A stretch of DNA of 64,000 nucleotides, from the NCBI RefSeq assembly GCF_030687715.1, contig NZ_CP117445.1, positions 375,501-439,500 on the forward strand. Reading direction: 5' to 3'. Positions 39,920 to 48,568 of this stretch are shown here, one piece after another (within the stretch, counting starts at the first letter, position 1; each line of letters opens with the position of its first letter). This DNA comes from Pseudomonas sp. FP2196. Lineage in GTDB: Bacteria; Pseudomonadota; Gammaproteobacteria; Pseudomonadales; Pseudomonadaceae. A model generated the notes under the pieces. The model saw nothing but the letters and a program-made list of their open reading frames with translations, was not told the DNA's origin and made no database searches. The position numbers and the translations under genes were made by a program.

Positions 39920-41524
39920 CTATCGGCGAACGACCAGATACAAGCCCACGGCCACCATGAGCCCGGCGGGCCAATGCCCCAATTCGTTCAGTGGGCCACC
40001 GGCGGCGAGGATCGCACCGCCCGCCAGATGGGCGCAACCGAGCAGGCGCAGGAACCAATCGTCCTTGCGCTTGTGCCACGGTGGTGGCGGGTCGTTGGCG
40101 TGGGGCTGGGACATGCGTTCGAGCAGATCTCGGGCCATGTTGGCCAGATGCGGAATCTGTTCGAACTGGCTCTGTACGTTGCCCAGCAGGGCTTTCGGGC
40201 TGACGCGCTCGCGCATCCAGCGCTCAAGGAACGGTTGTGCGGTGTTCCACAGATCCAGATCCGGATAGAGCTGACGACCGAGGCCTTCGATGTTCAACAA
40301 GGTCTTTTGCAGCAGCACGAGTTGCGGCTGCACTTCCATGTTGAAGCGGCGCGCAGTCTGGAACAGACGCATCAGCACCTGGCCAAATGAAATATCTTTT
40401 AACGGTTTTTCGAAGATCGGTTCGCACACGGTGCGGATTGCCGCTTCGAACTCGTTGAGCTTGGTTTCCGCCGGTACCCAGCCCGAATCGATGTGCAATT
40501 GCGCCACGCGGCGGTAGTCACGCTTGAAGAAGGCGAACAGGTTACGCGCCAGATAGTCCTGGTCTTCCGGGGTCAGGCTGCCGACGATGCCGCAGTCGAT
40601 CGCGATGTACTGCGGGCTCCACGGATTGACGGTGCTGACGAAGATGTTGCCCGGGTGCATGTCGGCGTGGAAGAAACTGTCGCGGAACACCTGGGTGAAG
40701 AAAATCTCCACGCCGCGTTCGGCGAGCATTTTCATGTCGGTGCGCTGGTCGGCGAGGGTCGCCAGATCCGTCACCTGAATCCCGTAGATGCGCTCCATCA
40801 CGAGTACTTTCGGTCGGCACCAGTCCCAATAGACTTGCGGCACATAGAGCAGCGGCGAGCCTTCGAAATTGCGCTTCAACTGGCTGGCGTTGGCCGCCTC
40901 GCGCAGCAGGTCGAGTTCGTCGTAGATGGTTTTTTCGTAGTCCTGGACCACGTCCACCGGGTGCAGCAGGCGCGCGTCGGCAGAGACCTTTTCGGCAGCG
41001 CGAGCGAGGATGAACAGCCACGCCAGATCCTGGGCGATGATCGGTTTCAGACCCGGGCGGATCACCTTCACCACCACTTCTTCGCCGGTTTTCAACTGCG
41101 CGGCATGGACCTGCGCCACCGAGGCCGAGGCCAGCGGTTCGACATCGAAACGGCTGAACACTTCGCTGATTTTCTTGCCGAGCTGCTCTTCGATCAGCTT
41201 GATCGACAGCTGCGAATCGAACGGCGGCACGCGATCCTGCAGCAGCATCAGCTCATCGGCGATGTCTTCCGGCAGCAGGTCGCGGCGGGTCGAGAGAATC
41301 TGCCCGAACTTGATGAAGATCGGCCCCAGATCCTGCAACGCCAGGCGCAGGCGCGCGCCACGGCTCAGCTCCAGCGGCTTGCGCGGGAACCAGCGCCACG
41401 GCAGCGCATAGCGCAGCGCCAGGAGGAACCAGGGCAGCGGCAGATCGAACAGCAGATCATCGAGGCGGTAGCGGATCACGACGCGCTGGATGCGCAACAG
41501 ACGGCGGACGGCAAGCAGCTTCAT
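39920..41524 (-). CDS. ubiB: Ubiquinone biosynthesis atypical kinase/ATPase UbiB
   Basis: Needed for ubiquinone synthesis, probably extracting lipid intermediates with its ATPase activity. The 534-residue protein has the KxGQ motif in [16 protein letters not shown] (near residue 70), the Ala-rich loop [15 protein letters not shown], the catalytic [10 protein letters not shown] (near 285) and the metal-binding IDCGIVG, with two hydrophobic segments at the C-terminus. Its start overlaps the ubiJ stop by 4 bases; the order ubiE-ubiJ-ubiB is the standard operon. Confidence 0.97.
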   Translation of the reverse strand: MKLLAVRRLLRIQRVVIRYRLDDLLFDLPLPWFLLALRYALPWRWFPRKPLELSRGARLRLALQDLGPIFIKFGQILSTRRDLLPEDIADELMLLQDRVPPFDSQLSIKLIEEQLGKKISEVFSRFDVEPLASASVAQVHAAQLKTGEEVVVKVIRPGLKPIIAQDLAWLFILARAAEKVSADARLLHPVDVVQDYEKTIYDELDLLREAANASQLKRNFEGSPLLYVPQVYWDWCRPKVLVMERIYGIQVTDLATLADQRTDMKMLAERGVEIFFTQVFRDSFFHADMHPGNIFVSTVNPWSPQYIAIDCGIVGSLTPEDQDYLARNLFAFFKRDYRRVAQLHIDSGWVPAETKLNEFEAAIRTVCEPIFEKPLKDISFGQVLMRLFQTARRFNMEVQPQLVLLQKTLLNIEGLGRQLYPDLDLWNTAQPFLERWMRERVSPKALLGNVQSQFEQIPHLANMARDLLERMSQPHANDPPPPWHKRKDDWFLRLLGCAHLAGGAILAAGGPLNELGHWPAGLMVAVGLYLVVRR

Positions 41525-42144
41525 GCGTTATCGCTTGGGTCGAGGGATCGGGAAAGGCGCTCGAAACGCGCCTCGAGACGTTCCAGATCAAGTTTGATCC
41601 GGTCCAGTTCGCTGAACCGTGCTTCGGCTTCGCGCTGCCCGACGAGGGTGCGCGATTCTTCGGCAAGGTATTCGGCGAGGTTCTGGTTGAGGCTGGAAAA
41701 TCCTTGTTGATACCAGCGTGCGCGGCTGCGCAAATGACCGCCAACCAGTTGCGTGGCGACAGGTCCCAGCCAGCGCGAGAGTTCGTACTCCCAGTCCAGC
41801 TCCAGATCCTGCAGCACACCGGCCAGTTCCAGCAGCACGCCGCTGTCGCCATCGAGCTCGACTTCCGGTGCGTGCAGCACCGCGGTCTTGTCTTTGCTCA
41901 CGGTCAGTTTGATCAGGCTGGATGCTGGTGCACGCAGGGTGCAGTCGACACCGGTTTCCCAGTGGGACGCGAGCATCAAACCTTCATCGCTGGGCAGAAT
42001 GAACAGTTGCAGCGCCGGGCTGCGGCAATCGATGGCAATAACTTTGCCGGTCAGATGCGCCAGCCGCGGCAGCGCCGTGCTGTCGAGACGCAGCACCCGG
42101 TTCAGACCGAGTTCGACGCTGGCGAGCAGCCCGGTGAGCAGCAT
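41521..42144 (-). CDS. ubiJ: Ubiquinone biosynthesis accessory factor UbiJ (SCP2 domain)
   Basis: A 207-residue protein with an N-terminal SCP2 sterol-carrier-like lipid-binding domain ([17 protein letters not shown] through [13 protein letters not shown] region) and a C-terminal coiled-coil-like helix ([24 protein letters not shown]). UbiJ helps organize the soluble Ubi complex and binds lipid intermediates. Its position between ubiE and ubiB, overlapping both by 1-4 bases, settles the identity. Confidence 0.93.
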   Translation of the reverse strand: MLLTGLLASVELGLNRVLRLDSTALPRLAHLTGKVIAIDCRSPALQLFILPSDEGLMLASHWETGVDCTLRAPASSLIKLTVSKDKTAVLHAPEVELDGDSGVLLELAGVLQDLELDWEYELSRWLGPVATQLVGGHLRSRARWYQQGFSSLNQNLAEYLAEESRTLVGQREAEARFSELDRIKLDLERLEARFERLSRSLDPSDNA

Positions 42145-42914
42145 CAGGGCTTGATGCCGCGGTGCAGGGCGACGATGCCTGCGGTCATGTTGTGATAAGT
42201 CACGCGGTCGAAACCGGCGTCGACCATCATCGACTTCAGGGTTTCCTGATTCGGGTGCATGCGGATCGATTCGGCCAGGTAGCGATAGCTTTCCGAGTCG
42301 TTGGTGATCAGCTTGCCCATCAGCGGCATGAAGGCGAACGAGTAGGCGTCGTAGGCTTTGGACATCAGCGCGTTGGTTGGCTTGGAGAATTCCAGCACCA
42401 GCAAGCGACCACCGGGCTTGAGCACGCGCAGCATGGAGCGCAGGGCGTCTTCCTTGTGCGTCACGTTGCGCAGGCCGAAAGCGATGGTCACGCAGTCGAA
42501 ATGGTTGTCCGGGAACGGCAGTTTTTCAGCGTCCGCCTGAACGAATTCGACGTTGCCGGCCACACCCAGATCCAGCAGGCGGTCGCGGCCGACCTTGAGC
42601 ATGGATTCGTTGATGTCGGCCAACACCACCTGACCGGTAGGGCCTACCAGATGGGAGAATTTTTTGGTCAGGTCACCAGTGCCGCCGGCGATGTCCAGAA
42701 CGCGATTGCCGCTGCGCACGCCGGACAGTTCGATCGCGAAACGCTTCCACAAGCGGTGCATGCCGCCCGACAGAAGGTCGTTCATCAGGTCGTACTTGGC
42801 GGCTACGGAGTGGAACACCTCAGCGACTTTTTCCGCTTTCTGGCTCTCCGGAACGTCTTTGAAGCCGAAGTGAGTGGTGGGTTCGGCATCGCTGCCTTTG
42901 CGCTGATCAGTCAT
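42144..42914 (-). CDS. ubiE: Demethylmenaquinone/2-methoxy-6-polyprenylbenzoquinol methyltransferase
   Basis: C-methylates the benzoquinol ring in ubiquinone synthesis. The protein has 256 residues from ATG 42914; a longer frame upstream enters the intergenic region. Motifs: [22 protein letters not shown]-binding [12 protein letters not shown] (near residue 75), [13 protein letters not shown] and the family signature LVLEFSKP followed by [12 protein letters not shown]. First gene of the ubiEJB run. Confidence 0.97.
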   Translation of the reverse strand: MTDQRKGSDAEPTTHFGFKDVPESQKAEKVAEVFHSVAAKYDLMNDLLSGGMHRLWKRFAIELSGVRSGNRVLDIAGGTGDLTKKFSHLVGPTGQVVLADINESMLKVGRDRLLDLGVAGNVEFVQADAEKLPFPDNHFDCVTIAFGLRNVTHKEDALRSMLRVLKPGGRLLVLEFSKPTNALMSKAYDAYSFAFMPLMGKLITNDSESYRYLAESIRMHPNQETLKSMMVDAGFDRVTYHNMTAGIVALHRGIKP

Positions 42915-43068
42915 ATCGCTGTCACCAAAAGAGAATGCGCGACATTCTAATCCCCAAGCCATGCTTTGTCTTGGAATGGCTAAAGGTAAGATGGACAACC
43001 TTCGGGACGATTTGCCGCAGACGCGGTCAAGATTTACCGACACTTCTTCATAAATCAGGAGTCATCCA

Positions 43069-43344
43069 ATGGCCAAAATCAGTGTTGAGCGTGCCCACAA
43101 CCTGGGCAAGGAAGCCGCCCGCGAGAAGGCCGACAAGCTGGCGCAGAAACTGTCCGAGCAATACGGCCTGGAGCCGCAGTGGTCGGGCGACACCCTGAAC
43201 CTCAAGCGTTCGGGCGTTAAAGGCGCGGTGCATGTGGCTGACGATTCGATCAAGGTCGACGTGGAACTGGGCCTGATGATGTCGGCCATGAGCGGCATGA
43301 TCAAAGCCGAGATCGAGAAGGCTTTGGACAAAGCCCTGGTCTGA
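43069..43344 (+). CDS. Polyhydroxyalkanoic acid system family protein (PHA granule region)
   Basis: A 91-residue protein: ISVERAHNLGKEAAREKADKLAQKL at the start, EPQWSGDTLNLKRSGVKG in the middle and a C-terminal amphipathic helix MIKAEIEKALDKAL. This matches the small PHA_gran_rgn family often encoded near phasin genes; its role is not established. It is transcribed divergently from ubiE and is followed by a REP doublet and the phaI-phaF operon. Confidence 0.85.
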   Translation: MAKISVERAHNLGKEAAREKADKLAQKLSEQYGLEPQWSGDTLNLKRSGVKGAVHVADDSIKVDVELGLMMSAMSGMIKAEIEKALDKALV

Positions 43345-43355
43345 AACATGATCCC

Positions 43356-43444
43356 CTGTAGGAGTGAGCCTGCTCGCGATAGCGGTCTGTCAGTCACTAG
43401 GAATTTGACTGAAAGATTGCTATCGCGAGCAGGCTCACTCCTGC
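43356..43444. repeat. REP doublet, CGCGAGCAGGCTCACTC family
   Basis: CTGTAGGAGTGAGCCTGCTC faces its complement, which ends at 43444. It separates the small PHA-region gene from the phaI promoter region (43445-43576). Confidence 0.87.
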
Positions 43445-43576
43445 ATTTGTTTTGTGCTGTGCGCACCTGTTTATGTCAGTTGTTAGGGTGCCGTTTCTAA
43501 TTTTTCTACCTACTTTGTGCCAGAGCCCGACACTTTCGCGGGCAGTTCCTCAAACCTTCTGCGCGTGAGGTGCACC

Positions 43577-43999
43577 ATGGCCAAAGTTATTTTGAAGAAA
43601 AAAATCGACGCTTCGACAACCGCTCTGAGCGACGTCAAATCCTATGCCCGCAAGATCTGGCTGGCAGGCCTGGGTGCCTACGCCAAGGTCGGCCAAGAGG
43701 GTAGCGACTACTTTCAAGAGTTGATCAAGGCTGGTCAAACTGTTGAAAAGAAAGGCAAAAAAGCCGTCACCGAAAAACTCGAAGCGGCCAACGCCGAGAT
43801 CGATGAAGCCAAGGACGAAGTCAGTTCTTTCAAAGGTCGTGTCGAAGTTCAGCTCGACAAGGTCGAGAAGGCGTTCGACAGCCGCGTAGCAAGCGCCTTG
43901 AATCGTATCGGCATTCCGTCTAAACATGACGTTGAGACACTCTCTGCTAAGCTCGATGAGCTGACGGCATTGCTCGAACGCGTCGCGCGTAAATCTTAA
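43577..43999 (+). CDS. phaI: Phasin PhaI
   Basis: Granule-associated protein that coats medium-chain PHA inclusions. It has 140 residues from ATG 43577. The phasin domain begins with a TTALSDVKSYARKIWLAGLGAYAKVGQEG block, followed by long amphipathic helices (EKLEAANAEIDEAKDEVSSF) and a C-terminal leucine-zipper-like segment (VETLSAKLDELTALLERV) used for oligomerization in this family. It is cotranscribed with phaF 10 bases downstream. Confidence 0.95.
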   Translation: MAKVILKKKIDASTTALSDVKSYARKIWLAGLGAYAKVGQEGSDYFQELIKAGQTVEKKGKKAVTEKLEAANAEIDEAKDEVSSFKGRVEVQLDKVEKAFDSRVASALNRIGIPSKHDVETLSAKLDELTALLERVARKS

Positions 44000-44009
44000 G
44001 GAGAACGGG

Positions 44010-44918
44010 ATGGCTGGTAAAAAGAACACCGATAAAGAAGGCAGCTCGTGGATTGGGAAAGTCGAAGACTACTCCCGCAAAATCTGGCTGGCTGGTTTAG
44101 GCGTGTACTCGAAGATCGACACTGACGGCAGCAAGCTCTTCGATACATTGGTCAAAGACGGCGAGAAAGCCGAGAAGCTCACCAAGTCGGCAGTCGGCAA
44201 AAAAGTCGATGCCGCCAAGGACTCCGCTTCCTCGGCCAAATCGCGCATCAGCGGCGTGAAAGATCGCGCACTGGGCAAGTGGGACGAGCTGGAAGGGGCT
44301 TTCGACAAGCGCCTGAACAGTGCGATTTCGCGCCTGGGTGTGCCAAGCCGCAATGAAGTCAAAGCGCTGCACAGCAAGGTGGAAACCTTGACCAAGCAGA
44401 TCGAAAAACTGACGGGTCTGAAAACCCAGCCTGTGGCGGCGAAAACCGCAGCAGCAAAACCGGCGGCGAAAACGGCTGCTGCCAAACCAGCGGCCAAGTC
44501 TGCTGCCAAGCCACTGGCCAAAGCGGCAGCTAAACCTGCTGCAAAAGCCGCGGCTAAACCGGCTGCGAAAACCGCTGCCGCCAAGCCAGCAGCAAAAGCA
44601 GCAGCCAAACCGGTTGCCGCCAAAGCCGCTGCCAAACCGGCAGCAAAACCTGCGGCCAAAACTGCAGCAAAACCTGCCGCCAAGCCAGCCGCGAAAACCG
44701 CTGCCAAGCCTGCGGCCAAACCGGCAGCAGCGAAGAAACCAGCGGTGAAAAAACCGGCCGCACCGAAAGCCGCAGCGCCGAAGCCAGCAGCATCTGCTGC
44801 AGTCAAACCTGCCGCTTCGGCAGCCCCGGTGAGCGCGTCGAACTCCGCCGCGGCACCGACTCCGGTGGCTACCCCGACTGTTGCATCGACGCCGTCGACG
44901 CCAACCAGTCAGTCCTGA
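44010..44918 (+). CDS. phaF: Phasin PhaF with histone-like C-terminal domain
   Basis: A two-domain granule protein of 302 residues. The N-terminal half (to about residue 140) is a phasin domain like PhaI (YSRKIWLAGLGVYSKIDTDG). The C-terminal half is built of AAKPA-type repeats, highly basic and histone H1-like, known in P. putida PhaF to bind DNA nonspecifically and help partition granules at division. AAGGAG precedes the ATG. A strong hairpin terminator follows. Confidence 0.95.
   Translation: MAGKKNTDKEGSSWIGKVEDYSRKIWLAGLGVYSKIDTDGSKLFDTLVKDGEKAEKLTKSAVGKKVDAAKDSASSAKSRISGVKDRALGKWDELEGAFDKRLNSAISRLGVPSRNEVKALHSKVETLTKQIEKLTGLKTQPVAAKTAAAKPAAKTAAAKPAAKSAAKPLAKAAAKPAAKAAAKPAAKTAAAKPAAKAAAKPVAAKAAAKPAAKPAAKTAAKPAAKPAAKTAAKPAAKPAAAKKPAVKKPAAPKAAAPKPAASAAVKPAASAAPVSASNSAAAPTPVATPTVASTPSTPTSQS
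44440..44760 (+). repeat. Coding repeats for AAKPA units in PhaF
   Basis: Degenerate tandem triplet-based repeats encode about twenty-five copies of KPAAK/AAKTA-like units. The DNA varies at wobble positions, so selection acts on the protein rather than the DNA. Length change by slippage is possible. Confidence 0.85.
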
Positions 44919-44934
44919 TTCATCAGGGAAAAAC

Positions 44935-44970
44935 AAAACGCCCGGCCTGTGAAGGTCGGGCGTTTTTGTT
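44935..44970 (+). terminator. Rho-independent terminator of phaIF
   Basis: ACGCCCGGCCT-GTGA-AGGTCGGGCGT forms a long GC-rich stem followed by TTTTTGTTT, with a run of A before it that would also serve the opposite strand (phaD end). Confidence 0.92.
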
Positions 44971-45024
44971 TGTGCCGTTTTTAAAGCTTGCTCTCACCCC
45001 AGCCCTCGGGAGGGGCTCTTGATT

Positions 45025-45645
45025 TCAGTCGTGATCTTCGAGGTATTGCAGAGCCATCCGTTCGGTAGCGGCTTTGACCGGCGGCAGCAGATGCGGCGCC
45101 ACTAGCATCATGATCTGATAAACGACCAATCTCACCTCATCCTCACGATCCAGAATCCGCTGATAATCCAGCGAAAACAGCAGCGTCATGGTGATCTGTT
45201 CAACCAACTGCCCCAACGCCTGCGTATCACTGACCAACTGCCCCGACGCTTTCAACCGCGCGAGCAACGACGCCAGCGTACGCTTCAGCGCATTGAGTAA
45301 ATGTCGAATCCCCTTCGCCAGTTTCGGCAGGCGTCCGGCCAGGTTCGACAGGTCCTGAAACAGGAACCGGTACTGCGCCAGGCGCTCGACGATCAAATGC
45401 AAAAACAGCCAGTAATCCTCCGGCGCCAACTCCACATCCGACGGTGGATCGAGCAGCGGCGCGAGTTCATTCTGGAAGCGTTCGAACAACCCGAGTATCA
45501 GCGGCTCCTTGCCGTGGAAGTGGTAATAGAGGTTGCCGGGGCTGATCCCCATTTCGTTGGCAACCTCCATGGTGGAGACGTTCGGCTCGCCCTTTTCGTT
45601 GAACAGTTGCAGAGCACATTCGAGAATCCGGTCGCGGGTTTTCAT
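45025..45645 (-). CDS. phaD: TetR-family regulator PhaD
   Basis: A 206-residue TetR-type protein. The DNA-binding domain (about residues 1-50) reads TRDRILECALQLFNEKGEPNVSTMEVANEMGISPGNLYYHFHGKEPL. The rest is an all-helical effector-binding domain. In P. putida PhaD acts as an activator of the pha genes, responding to acyl-CoA-type ligands. It is the last gene of phaC1-phaZ-phaC2-phaD, 30 bases after phaC2, and meets phaF tail to tail. Confidence 0.94.
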   Translation of the reverse strand: MKTRDRILECALQLFNEKGEPNVSTMEVANEMGISPGNLYYHFHGKEPLILGLFERFQNELAPLLDPPSDVELAPEDYWLFLHLIVERLAQYRFLFQDLSNLAGRLPKLAKGIRHLLNALKRTLASLLARLKASGQLVSDTQALGQLVEQITMTLLFSLDYQRILDREDEVRLVVYQIMMLVAPHLLPPVKAATERMALQYLEDHD

Positions 45646-45675
45646 CCAGTCTTCTTAGAAAAGTTCGGTTAAGCG

Positions 45676-47358
45676 TCAGCGCACACGCACGTAAGTACCG
45701 GGTGCTGCCTCCATCGGTGGATAGTTCGGGTTACCGAGGGTCATCTGGGTTTCGTGCTGGGCGCCCGAGCGCTGCTGAATCCATTCCAGCCACTGCGGCC
45801 ACCAGCTGCCGTCGACGTGTTTGCCGTCGTAGTACCAGGCGCGCGGGTCGCTGCTCATCTTGTCGTTCTCGACGTAAGCGGCTTTCGGGTTGCTTGGCGG
45901 GTTGAGGATGCTTTGCACGTGGCCGCTGTTGGACAGCACGAAGCGCTTGTCACCACCCAGCAGCAGGGTCGAGCGATACACCGCGTCCCACGGCGTGATG
46001 TGGTCGTTCATACCGGCGACGCTGAAACTGTCGACAGTGACTTTCTGCAGATCGATCGGCGTGCCGCACACTTCCAGACCGCCGGGGTGGGTCAGCGGGT
46101 TGTGCTTGAAGAAGTCCAGCAAGTCGCCGTGAAACGCGGCGGGGAGGCGGGTGTTGTCGTTGTTCCAGTAAAGAATGTCGAAGGCTGGCGGCTCTTTGCC
46201 CAACAGGTAGTTGTTGACGAAGTAGCTCCAGATCAAATCGTTGGGGCGCATCCAGGCAAAGATCCTGGCCATGTCGCGACCGTCCAGCACGCCTTTCTGA
46301 TAGGAGCGACGCTTGGCGGCCTCCAGTGTCTGCTCATCGGCAAACAATGTGGCCGGGGTGTCGATCTGGCTGTCGAGCAGGCTGACCAGATAGGTCGCAC
46401 TGGAGATGCGGCGCAATTGCCGCTTGGCCTGCAAATGACCTTGCAGCGCAGCGATGGTCAGACCGCCGGCACAGGCGCCCATCAGGTTGATCTCGCGGGC
46501 GCCGGTAATCGCCCGGCACACGTTCATCGCTTCTTCTACCGCTTCGACGTAGGTCGAAAGGCCCCATTCGCGATGGCGCACATCGGGGTTGCGCCAACTG
46601 ATCATGAACGTCTGCAAGCCGTTCTTCAGGGCGTACTGGACGAAGCTGTTTTGCGGGCTGAGGTCGAAAATGTAGTACTTGTTGATTTGCGGTGGCACCA
46701 CCAGCAGCGGCTTGGCGTATTGCTTTTCGCTCATCGGTCGGTACTGGATCAGTTCCAGCATTTCGTTGCGAAACACCACCGAGCCGGTGGTGGTAGCGAC
46801 GGTCTTGCCGACCTCGAAAGCCTGTCGGGTGACTTGCCGTGGCAGACCGTCGTTGTGAAGCAAATCATCGAACAAATGACTAAGACCGCGCACCAGACTG
46901 TTGCCACCGGAGTTGAACAACTCCTTGATCGCCAGCGGGTTGAGCAGGGTGTTTGACGGCGCCACGGCGTCGTTGAGCAGCGTGAAGGCAAACTGCGCCC
47001 GGGCGCGATCGTCCGGAGTCATGTCGCTGTCGTCGATCCAGCTTTTGACCTGTTTCTGCCAGGCCAGATAGGCCTGCAGGCTGCGCCGGTAAAACGGATT
47101 CAGGCTCCACGCCGGGTCGGCAAAACGAGTGTCCTGTGGATTGGTCGGGTGCAGGGTTTCGCCCAAGAGCACGCGGCCGAGCTGGCCGCCAAGTTTCAAG
47201 GCGTGCTTGGCACTGTGGATCGGATTTCGCAGGCCATGGGCTGCGACGCTGCGCAGGGTCGAGAGCAGGTCCCGACCACGCAAACCGGTGATCGCACTTT
47301 GTGCGTTGATGAACACGGCGGGGCTGGGGACCACGCCCGTCGCTGGTTTCTCGCGCAT
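45676..47358 (-). CDS. phaC2: PHA synthase, class II, PhaC2
   Basis: Polymerizes 3-hydroxyacyl-CoA into medium-chain PHA on granules. The 560-residue protein has the lipase-like box GACAGG with the nucleophile Cys, the family blocks VVPPQINKYYIFDLSPQNS and WSYFVNNYLLGKEPPAFDILYWNND, the catalytic Asp in NDHITPWD and His in NSGHVQSILNPP. It differs from PhaC1 throughout but shares all motifs, so the two are old duplicates. It follows phaZ on the same strand. Confidence 0.96.
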   Translation of the reverse strand: MREKPATGVVPSPAVFINAQSAITGLRGRDLLSTLRSVAAHGLRNPIHSAKHALKLGGQLGRVLLGETLHPTNPQDTRFADPAWSLNPFYRRSLQAYLAWQKQVKSWIDDSDMTPDDRARAQFAFTLLNDAVAPSNTLLNPLAIKELFNSGGNSLVRGLSHLFDDLLHNDGLPRQVTRQAFEVGKTVATTTGSVVFRNEMLELIQYRPMSEKQYAKPLLVVPPQINKYYIFDLSPQNSFVQYALKNGLQTFMISWRNPDVRHREWGLSTYVEAVEEAMNVCRAITGAREINLMGACAGGLTIAALQGHLQAKRQLRRISSATYLVSLLDSQIDTPATLFADEQTLEAAKRRSYQKGVLDGRDMARIFAWMRPNDLIWSYFVNNYLLGKEPPAFDILYWNNDNTRLPAAFHGDLLDFFKHNPLTHPGGLEVCGTPIDLQKVTVDSFSVAGMNDHITPWDAVYRSTLLLGGDKRFVLSNSGHVQSILNPPSNPKAAYVENDKMSSDPRAWYYDGKHVDGSWWPQWLEWIQQRSGAQHETQMTLGNPNYPPMEAAPGTYVRVR

Positions 47359-47494
47359 GACTCAACACTCCTTCGTCTTCAGGCTAAAAACAAACTCACC
47401 GAACCAGAACACCATAGACGCTGTTGTGGCTTGTTGCCTGCGCGGCGTCCTGCCGCGCACGTTGTTAAGCCCTGCATAAAGCCTGCCGCGGCGG

Positions 47495-48349
47495 TTAACC
47501 GCCCAGCGGTGACGGATGCGGGTGCATCACCGCGCGCTGGCGCTCCTCTTCGAGGAATTTCATGATGATCGGCGCCACCGCTTCGGCGCGGGTAATCAGG
47601 AACAGATGACCGTCGTCGATGATATGCAACTGAGCATTGGGAATCCGCCAGGCGAGCATGCGCATGTTGATCAACGGGATCAGCGGATCGTCATCGCCGG
47701 CCAGCACCAGCGTCGGTTGATTGATCTTGTGCAGCCAGTGAATGCTGGTCCAGCCAAGGCCGGCGAACAGTTGCCAGTAGTAACCGAGCTTGCCCGCCGA
47801 ACGCACTTTCGCTGCATGGCTGGCGGCCAAGGTCGGGTCGCGGCGGAACGAACCGCCGTAGATCAGCGGCGCGATGCGGATCACGTGGGACGGCTGAATG
47901 TAGCGCCGGGGGCTGGCCATCATCCACAGGACTTTCGGCTTGCCCGGCACCATCACTGCACCGGCCGCGGTCGCGGCCAGCACCAGTTTCTTGCAGCGCT
48001 CGGGGTAGTCGTAGGCGAATTGCTGCGCGAGTGCGCCGCCCCACGACACACCAATCACATTGACCTGGCCGTAGTCGAGGTAATCGAGCATCCGCGCAGT
48101 CAGTTTGGCGAGTCCGGGAAAGCGATACGGCCGGTTCGGCGTCGAGGAGCCACCGACACCGGGCACGTCGAAGGCGATCACTTCCAGATCCGGGTCCAGC
48201 GCTGCGACAAACGGAAACACCAGCTCCAGGTTGGCGCCGATGCCGTTGAAAATCAGCAAGGGCGTCAAGTGAGGCTTGCCGGGGCGTACCGCCGTGCGGA
48301 GGGTCTGGCCATCCAGGTCGACGGTACGAAAGATGAACGGTTGCGGCAT
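47495..48349 (-). CDS. phaZ: Intracellular PHA depolymerase PhaZ
   Basis: Mobilizes stored PHA. The 284-residue alpha/beta hydrolase has the nucleophile elbow GVSWGGALAQQFAYDYPERC (Ser near residue 102), LVLAGDDDPLIPLINM with the Asp, and the DDGHLFLITRAEAV His. It sits between the two synthase genes, the standard class II arrangement. The gap to phaC1 holds a long inverted repeat that could separate expression of phaC1 from phaZC2D. Confidence 0.95.
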   Translation of the reverse strand: MPQPFIFRTVDLDGQTLRTAVRPGKPHLTPLLIFNGIGANLELVFPFVAALDPDLEVIAFDVPGVGGSSTPNRPYRFPGLAKLTARMLDYLDYGQVNVIGVSWGGALAQQFAYDYPERCKKLVLAATAAGAVMVPGKPKVLWMMASPRRYIQPSHVIRIAPLIYGGSFRRDPTLAASHAAKVRSAGKLGYYWQLFAGLGWTSIHWLHKINQPTLVLAGDDDPLIPLINMRMLAWRIPNAQLHIIDDGHLFLITRAEAVAPIIMKFLEEERQRAVMHPHPSPLGG

Positions 48350-48401
48350 GCTTCAGGCCCTGTGAATTTTAAGTACCCCGATCCCTTTCAGGAGTGAGCC
48401 T

Positions 48402-48534
48402 TGTGGCGAGGGGATTTATCCCCGTTCGGCTGCGCAGCAGTCGCAAAATCATCGCACGCGGTGCTTCAGAAATACCGCGTCAGTCGGTTTTGGGGTCGCT
48501 TCGCAACCCAACGGGGATAAATCCCCTCGCCACA
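48402..48534. repeat. Long inverted repeat, GTGGCGAGGGGATTTATCCCC family
   Basis: Perfect 25-base arms at 48402-48426 and 48510-48534 enclose an 83-base centre which itself contains shorter facing segments (GCTGCGCAGCAG; GGGGTCGCTTCGCAACCC). It lies between phaC1 and phaZ inside the pha operon. A related element occurs at 53044-53179. Confidence 0.88.
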
Positions 48535-48568
48535 GATCCGCTCCCACAATGGAAGTGAGGTGTGTCAG

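Noticed and set aside
44069..44806. Ala/Gly/Leu-rich minus-strand frame opposite phaF, looking like membrane helices
   Set aside because: It is the reverse of the AAKPA repeat codons; hydrophobicity is an artefact of the repeat.
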